Program-made: the position numbers and the translations under genes
Notes under the pieces: generated by a model
What the model was told of the DNA's origin: nothing
Seen by the model: the letters and a program-made list of their open reading frames with translations, nothing else
Database searches by the model: none
In this document: positions 58,601 to 64,000 of the stretch, in pieces
How the letters are laid out: each line of letters begins with the position of its first letter
How positions within the stretch are numbered: position 1 is the stretch's first letter
NCBI GenBank assembly: GCA_032622095.1
Contig: CP136062.1
Location: 201,961,959 to 202,025,958, forward strand
Reading direction: 5' to 3'
Source of the DNA: Siphonodentalium dalli
Lineage: Eukaryota > Mollusca > Scaphopoda > Gadilida > Siphonodentaliidae
DNA: 64,000 nucleotides

Positions 58601-60140
58601 TTGTTTAATAATGATGGATGCATGGCCATGTGTGGTGTGTATGGGTATACACAAGTATGGCTGTGCGGTCATGGGTGAGGTGTATGTGTATAAAGCGAGC
58701 GACTATATTATATGTGTGGCGATTATGAGTATATGGAGTGACTATGGTCCTGGGTGGGTTGTACATTTATACCTTGGGTGGATTTCACTTTCCAGAATAA
58801 CTCAATGACATGTTAATGGATAGAGAGGTCATGTCCGAGAGTTCTCCTTCTTAGTGGCGTTATGCACAATGGAGGACATGTTGAACGATTTTCATGACAA
58901 TAGTTGATCAATTTTGATGCTAGTGAGCTAGAGTAGCCACAAATTATGCATGGTCCCACTCAGCTCCGTTTCAAAGTACTGCCCATTTCCTTTGAAAAAT
59001 ATGGCCAGAATCTCAAAAGACTTTTTCGACACAATTCCACACTTTAATATTAATTGTTAAATGCGTCATAAGGCACTGGGAAAATCAGAATTGAATATTT
59101 AGTTGTCAGTCGAATAACTAACATCTAATAACCAAGTGAGACACACTTTGCTACCTTTTCGGAACAGCAGAGAATTATCTTCCGGATATATGTGAAAAAT
59201 CTACTTTTTACCAAAGTTAGTTGTCATTTTGGAAGCCATCTTGAGTAATTTGGTCACTAAACACTTTAGTGTGACACATTTAAGATATATCAAAACAATA
59301 AACACCTTTCATGCCAAAGATAGTTACATTTTACTTTATGTGGTTTGGGCCTGGCCTAGACAATAGTTTAATGAAACCTGGTCCAGACCAGAGACCAGAA
59401 TTCGGCCGATTGCATTTACAACACAACTATAATTATATACAAATCTAAAACATTGTCTCTATTTATGCAATAAATAATACAGAAGAAGCAATATAATTTG
59501 CTTTAAATGTCACAATATCGAAAACAGTTATATGGCATTGGAAATATCTGCGATCGGGGATCAGATACTATTAACGCACCCACCCGGATCTTGTATTCTG
59601 GATTTTTTTCAAGACCCCCACCCCGTTGTTATCATTACATTTTCTGGACAATAATTTTCAATTACTTCAACCACGACGATAGTTAGTTAGAATCTTTCTA
59701 AATTTTCAACTTATTGCAAATTCCCAAGTCCGCGAAATTACATTGCAGCCCCACCTGTCACCCTCACCCCAAGGAATTGAAAATTTCCGACAGGTACGTC
59801 ATTATTTCCAGTTGTTGGAAATTCACACCTGATATCCCCTATAATAATGGTTCGAAATGTTTTCAACTGATAACGATTTCTGTTCAAACATTTGACCGAA
59901 ATTAGGAAAAGAATCGAGTTTTGGTACCGGTAAAAAAAAAAATATCTGATGTCTTAAAATCACAGAAATAAAACAATTTCAACTTATTTTTGTCAGGTTC
60001 TTCGATCTCCATCTAATTTACCAGGAATGCGTACCATTTCCAGCTGCTAAAAGTTTGACCAAAGTTTTGTTGGACAACAATCATGAGTATTTTTTTAAAC
60101 CCGACGTTCCAACTTTAAAACACCACGTTCACAGCATGAC

Positions 60141-60540
60141 ATACATATAAGACATGGACTTGACAATTTCAGCCGTTACCGTACAGTTTTAATAGTCCCG
60201 AACAGGGGAGTGGCGACATAAGCGAAACATGCAGGGACGTGACTAAATGTGTTTTGTTGGGGTTGGGGTGTTCAACTTATCATTTCCATTTGCACCTCAC
60301 TAAATTCACAACTCCAGAGACAACTGAATATCTCCTCTTTAAGTTTGCAATATTCTAATTGATACATGTATTGTCAGAACCAGTTAGAAATTATGAACTT
60401 AACGCAATACCCAGGTATGGGTGTGGGGTTGAAATGTCATGAACTGAATGTAATTTCAGTGTAATATATTGACTCAAAGGTGAACAATATATAGTTGGTA
60501 CATGATCTGAACACACAATATTTTACACTACATTGATTTG
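60141..60540. other. no recognised feature
   Basis: Sequence between the end of the long duplication and the tRNA-like segment; nothing recognised. Confidence 0.4.
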
Positions 60541-60770
60541 AAAGGACCCCGGTGGTCCCGTCGGTATAATTCTCAGTGCATTATGCCTACATATGCCGTC
60601 TAGCGATGACGAATCTGGTTCGAATACCGACAAGCGCGGATTCGCGATCCACGCTAAGTGAGGATAATCTGATTCGTGTATCTGGGCAAGTTTGTCGTTC
60701 ACTTTCCGGTGTCATATTCATGACCGAATCTCCCAAGTCTCAAATTTTTCTCGTAAACTACTGTTAACAA
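60541..60770 (+). mobile_element. possible tRNA-derived SINE
   Basis: A-box-like TGGTCCCGTCGG (60553-60564) and a good B box GGTTCGAATACC (60617-60628) stand 64 bases apart, longer than in a tRNA but seen in SINE heads. No clear 3' tail or target duplication was found. Confidence 0.3.
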
Positions 60771-60879
60771 GAAAACCATAGTCAGAAATGGTAACGCCAC
60801 CAAGATCATATTATTAGGCATACTAAACTCAGACTTGTTTGGGTCACAGACTTGGGATAGCATCACTATCCTAACTATT

Positions 60880-62830
60880 CACATAGGTTGATATTGGACT
60901 TATTTTGTATGAAATAAGCATATATTAAGCTTATACCCGTTGAACGGGACGGGTCGCACTGAAAATAAGTCGTATCGATGAAAAAGTAGATTAAATAGTG
61001 CCAATATGAGCTTACTTCGTATTGAAATAAGCATAGCATGCTTATTTTGAACGCCGCGTTTTATGCCCGCATATAGACAGGATATAGAGCATATTTTTCA
61101 CAAATATATACGCTCTATATGGGCCTAAACGCCACATTAAAAATAAGCCCGTTTTGTGCTAGTATTTTGAACAGCTGGGTGGGCACACATAATATTGTTT
61201 GTAATTTTCAGCATATTTTCGTACAAATTGGTTCATATTGGACCTAATTAATCACATAGGTTTATTTTGAACTTATTTGAATCTCAAATTATACCGTTGA
61301 ATGGCACGGGCCACAGTGAACACGCAATAAAACGAACGTACACCTATATAGTAAGTCGTGAGTTGGCTTATCGTGTTATTTTCCAACGTGTTCTCGTGAA
61401 AATAAGCACACTACGGACTTATTTCATATTGAAATAGTCCCATAATAGTCTGTTTTAATAATCAGAGTAATTAGGGCCATATAAAGAGCCTATTTCAGTT
61501 TTCAAACAATGTAAATATGAGCTTATTTCGCGCAATTATAAAATAAGCTAGTAAATTTTAGTAAAGGGTCATCTCCTGCACAGATATGTAGCATTTCCAT
61601 GGTCATAAAACGGGAATTATGAGTTATTGGTGGACTGCATGTTTCTCCACGCCGGAATTCTAGTAAATTTGAGTAAAGGGACATTTCCTGCACAGATATA
61701 TACTATTTACATGGTCATAGAAAGGGAATTAGGGGTCCCTATATGATGTACTTAATGACTTAAAGTTGGGTAAAACCCCCTATTTTCATATCATCAGCAT
61801 CCCTGCCCAATGCCCATGACTGTGTCTCCACCCTGGAAGTCTAGTGTATTTGATTAAAGGGGCATCTCCTGCACATATACATACAATATCAATGGTAATA
61901 AAAATGGAATTAGGGGTTACTGGGGGCCTGCTGCCCTCATGTGGTGCATGGGCCTATATAGACTCGAAAATTGAAGAAAAAACATATTTCCAAATGCATA
62001 TCAGCATAATGCCAATATCAGCTTATATATTTCGTCCAATTAAAAATAAGTCCGTATTATGCTTATTTTCTCGATATTTTCTATCCTGTTCTCGAGAAAA
62101 AAAAGCACAATACGGGCTTATTTTAATCTGTTTTAGGACCATATAGAGTGTATTTTGGAACAAAAGTACGCTATGTACGTAAAACGCGGCGTTCAAAATA
62201 AAACGGGATGTGCTAAAATCAATAGGAAAATAAGCCCACATTGACACTATTTGATCTACTTGTTTTCATCGACTCGATTTATCGAATCATTATAAGTCGA
62301 TAATGTGACTAAAACTCTCCAATTTTCAGTTTATTATCACTCAAAATGAAGCGATTCTAAGCAGATTATTTAACTAATTATATTATAAGCAGATAATGTG
62401 CGGGTTTTTGGGAGAACATGCTGCACTTATACCATCTAAAATCCAATCCTCGTGCCAATAGGTTCAAATTGGGCTTATCTATTCACATAGGTTGATATTG
62501 GACTTATTGTTATTAAAAAAGCATATATTAAGCTTATACCCGATGAATGCATGGGGTATGCAGGTCGCTCTGAAAATACATTATATGAAGAGCGTGCAAA
62601 AGTCGTATCGATGAAAAAGTAGACTAAATAGTGCCAATATGGGCTTACTTCGTATTGAAATAAGCATACCATATAGACAGGATAAAGAACATATTTTTCA
62701 CAAATATATACGCTCTATATGGACTGAAACGAAACAGTAAAAAGAAGCCCGTATTATGCTTCTTTTCACGAGAGCAGGCTGTTCTTGCCAAAATGAGCAC
62801 AATACGGGCTTATTTTATAATTATCATATT
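60880..62830. repeat. complex element of direct and inverted AATAAGC-type repeats
   Basis: 60880-61150 recurs directly at about 62480-62760 (TTCACATAGGTTGATATTGG, GCATATATTAAGCTTATACC, GTCGTATCGATGAAAAAGTA, CACAAATATATACGCTCTAT). Part is inverted at about 62100-62280 (AAACGCGGCGTTCAAAATAA, AATAAGCCCACATTG). In the middle, three copies of a TAAAGGG(T/A/G)CAT(C/T)TCCTGCACA unit start at about 61560, 61672 and 61853. The motif AATAAGC(C/A)(C/T) recurs throughout. No coding frame is trusted. Confidence 0.65.
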
Positions 62831-64000
62831 TGCATTATTTAAAAACTGGGCCAAATTACTCTGATTATTAAACCAGCCGTATATGCCATAAATGTAATCG
62901 ATTACTTTTTGATTACATCTGATTACAATTGTTAGTTTCCAACCATTTTGATCGCATAGGAATAAATAATGAAATAATTAAAATTAACATATTTGATTGA
63001 ATAAAGTAAAACACGGAAACACGGAAACAAGAAACGACTGAAACAATAGAAAGATGCAAGCAATAAAATAAACATATAAACGTTTTTACATTTACATGTA
63101 TTGGAAAGGTTTCATCGTGAAGTTATGCACCAATTTATTGGGAATACATTATGTTTTATGTGTATTTTTTATGTAAATATATTTTAATATATTTTAAATT
63201 TTCTTACATGCATTCAAACTAACGCATAATATTTATGAAAATATCACCAGAAACAATTATACATTATTTGCATGTTCTGTCAGATTCAATACCCAACACA
63301 ATGAAGATAACACTAAGATTTATTTGATGATCATCCGTTGTTAATCCTGATGAGGATTAAATTAGGCTAAACTCCATGGTCCGAATCGGCATCTCTGGTT
63401 TAGACTAGGTTTTAGTCTAGACCAGGTTTAACTCCAGTTTAAACTAGGTTTAAGTAGGGTTTAAACTTGGTTTTACCGTAGTTAAACCAGGTTTATGGGA
63501 GTAAAACTGGGTTTTAGCGTACTTAAACCAAGTTTTGTGATAAACTCAGTTTAAGTTGAAACTAGGTTTTATTAACGTGATAAAGTTATGGTAATATTAC
63601 TAATTGTTTGTGGTGAATTGGCTATATAATCATCAGTATAAGTATAATTAATGACTCGAAAATTAAGTGGGCCTTTAAACAAAGTCACAATTGCATCTAG
63701 GCTCATCTCATACTCGTCCATTCAGCGATATTCTACTGCGCAGTTTGTTATAGCCTCCAGTATTTATTGAGCGTTATACCCCCAACTGTTATAATTCGCC
63801 TTTAGCAGGCGTACTCTTGCCTCAGATTATTGAGATATTAGGTCACACATAATCACATTAAATCGCATCGTAACATAGCAATTGTGTGGGCTCCTTGGCG
63901 TCAATATGTAATGAGAAATAAGGTCATACGTAATGACATTAAACTCAAGAAAACCATCGAAAACAAAACAAAATCACATTTAATGTTTTACGTTATTTCC
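62831..64000. other. no recognised gene; minisatellite at 63390-63560
   Basis: Degenerate units around TTTAAACTAGGTTTA and TAAACCAGGTTTA, about 20-30 bases each, alternate strands across about 170 bases. The rest is unassigned AT-rich sequence with a TAATCGATTACTTTTTGATT block near 62897. Confidence 0.5.

Larger units (their letters stand above)
54458..60140 (+). repeat. long direct duplication, copy 2 (5.7 kb, empty site)
   Basis: Second copy of 47384-53777. It lacks the Mutator-like insertion and instead has a short extra block at about 59280-59335. Its 42-bp minisatellite spans about 57160-58600. Small differences, such as a TAA at 56641 breaking the frame open in copy 1, are scattered along it. 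Confidence 0.9.

Overview
This window reads as nuclear DNA from a marine invertebrate, most likely a bivalve mollusc. It is AT-rich, very gene-poor and packed with short non-autonomous transposons. Several repeats share the layout of the bivalve 'pearl' elements (short inverted ends, a CCGTC-type microsatellite, roughly 160-bp tandem core units, and a stem-loop near the 3' end). The organism call is inference; no rRNA, mitochondrial or species-specific marker is present.

One convincing host gene is present on the + strand: a core-1 beta-1,3-galactosyltransferase (C1GALT1-like, GT31). I recover four phase-compatible exons with consensus splice sites: transmembrane anchor (20338-20445), stem (22406-22513), the catalytic exon with the DDD motif (36168-36835), and the C-terminal exon with the stop codon (43885-44067). 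They encode about 354 residues, close to the vertebrate enzyme, so only a short first exon carrying the start codon is missing. Its introns (about 2.0, 13.7 and 7.0 kb) are almost entirely transposon sequence.

Layout. 1-1888: no recognised gene. 1889-4317: four head-to-tail Helitron-like units joined with no spacer. 4318-8490: foldback elements, a GCTTAAGC repeat cluster and unassigned sequence. 8491-13801: a composite hAT-like insertion flanked by an 8-bp duplication, holding internal direct repeats and a perfect 101-bp palindrome. 13802-14178: decayed LINE 3' end. 15775-20161: two pearl-like elements with a piggyBac-like MITE and a foldback element between them. 20338-44067: the C1GALT1-like gene. 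Its second intron holds a 3,587-bp tandem duplication (23354-26940 and 26941-30527) and an inverted-repeat element with a transposase-like HTH fragment. Its third intron holds a hAT element with a nested piggyBac-like MITE, a LINE RT fragment and a pearl element. 44426-45446: three foldback elements side by side. 47384-53777 and 54458-60140: a long direct duplication; the first copy alone carries a Mutator-like insertion, so the second copy shows the empty site. 60141-64000: further repeats, including a degenerate AATAAGC-rich element.

Most short open frames in the window come from tandem repeats and are not genes. The points of most interest are the tandem Helitron array, the filled and empty site pair for the Mutator-like element, the double-hairpin module shared by elements with different ends, and the inverted CTCCC arrays around a transposase fragment.
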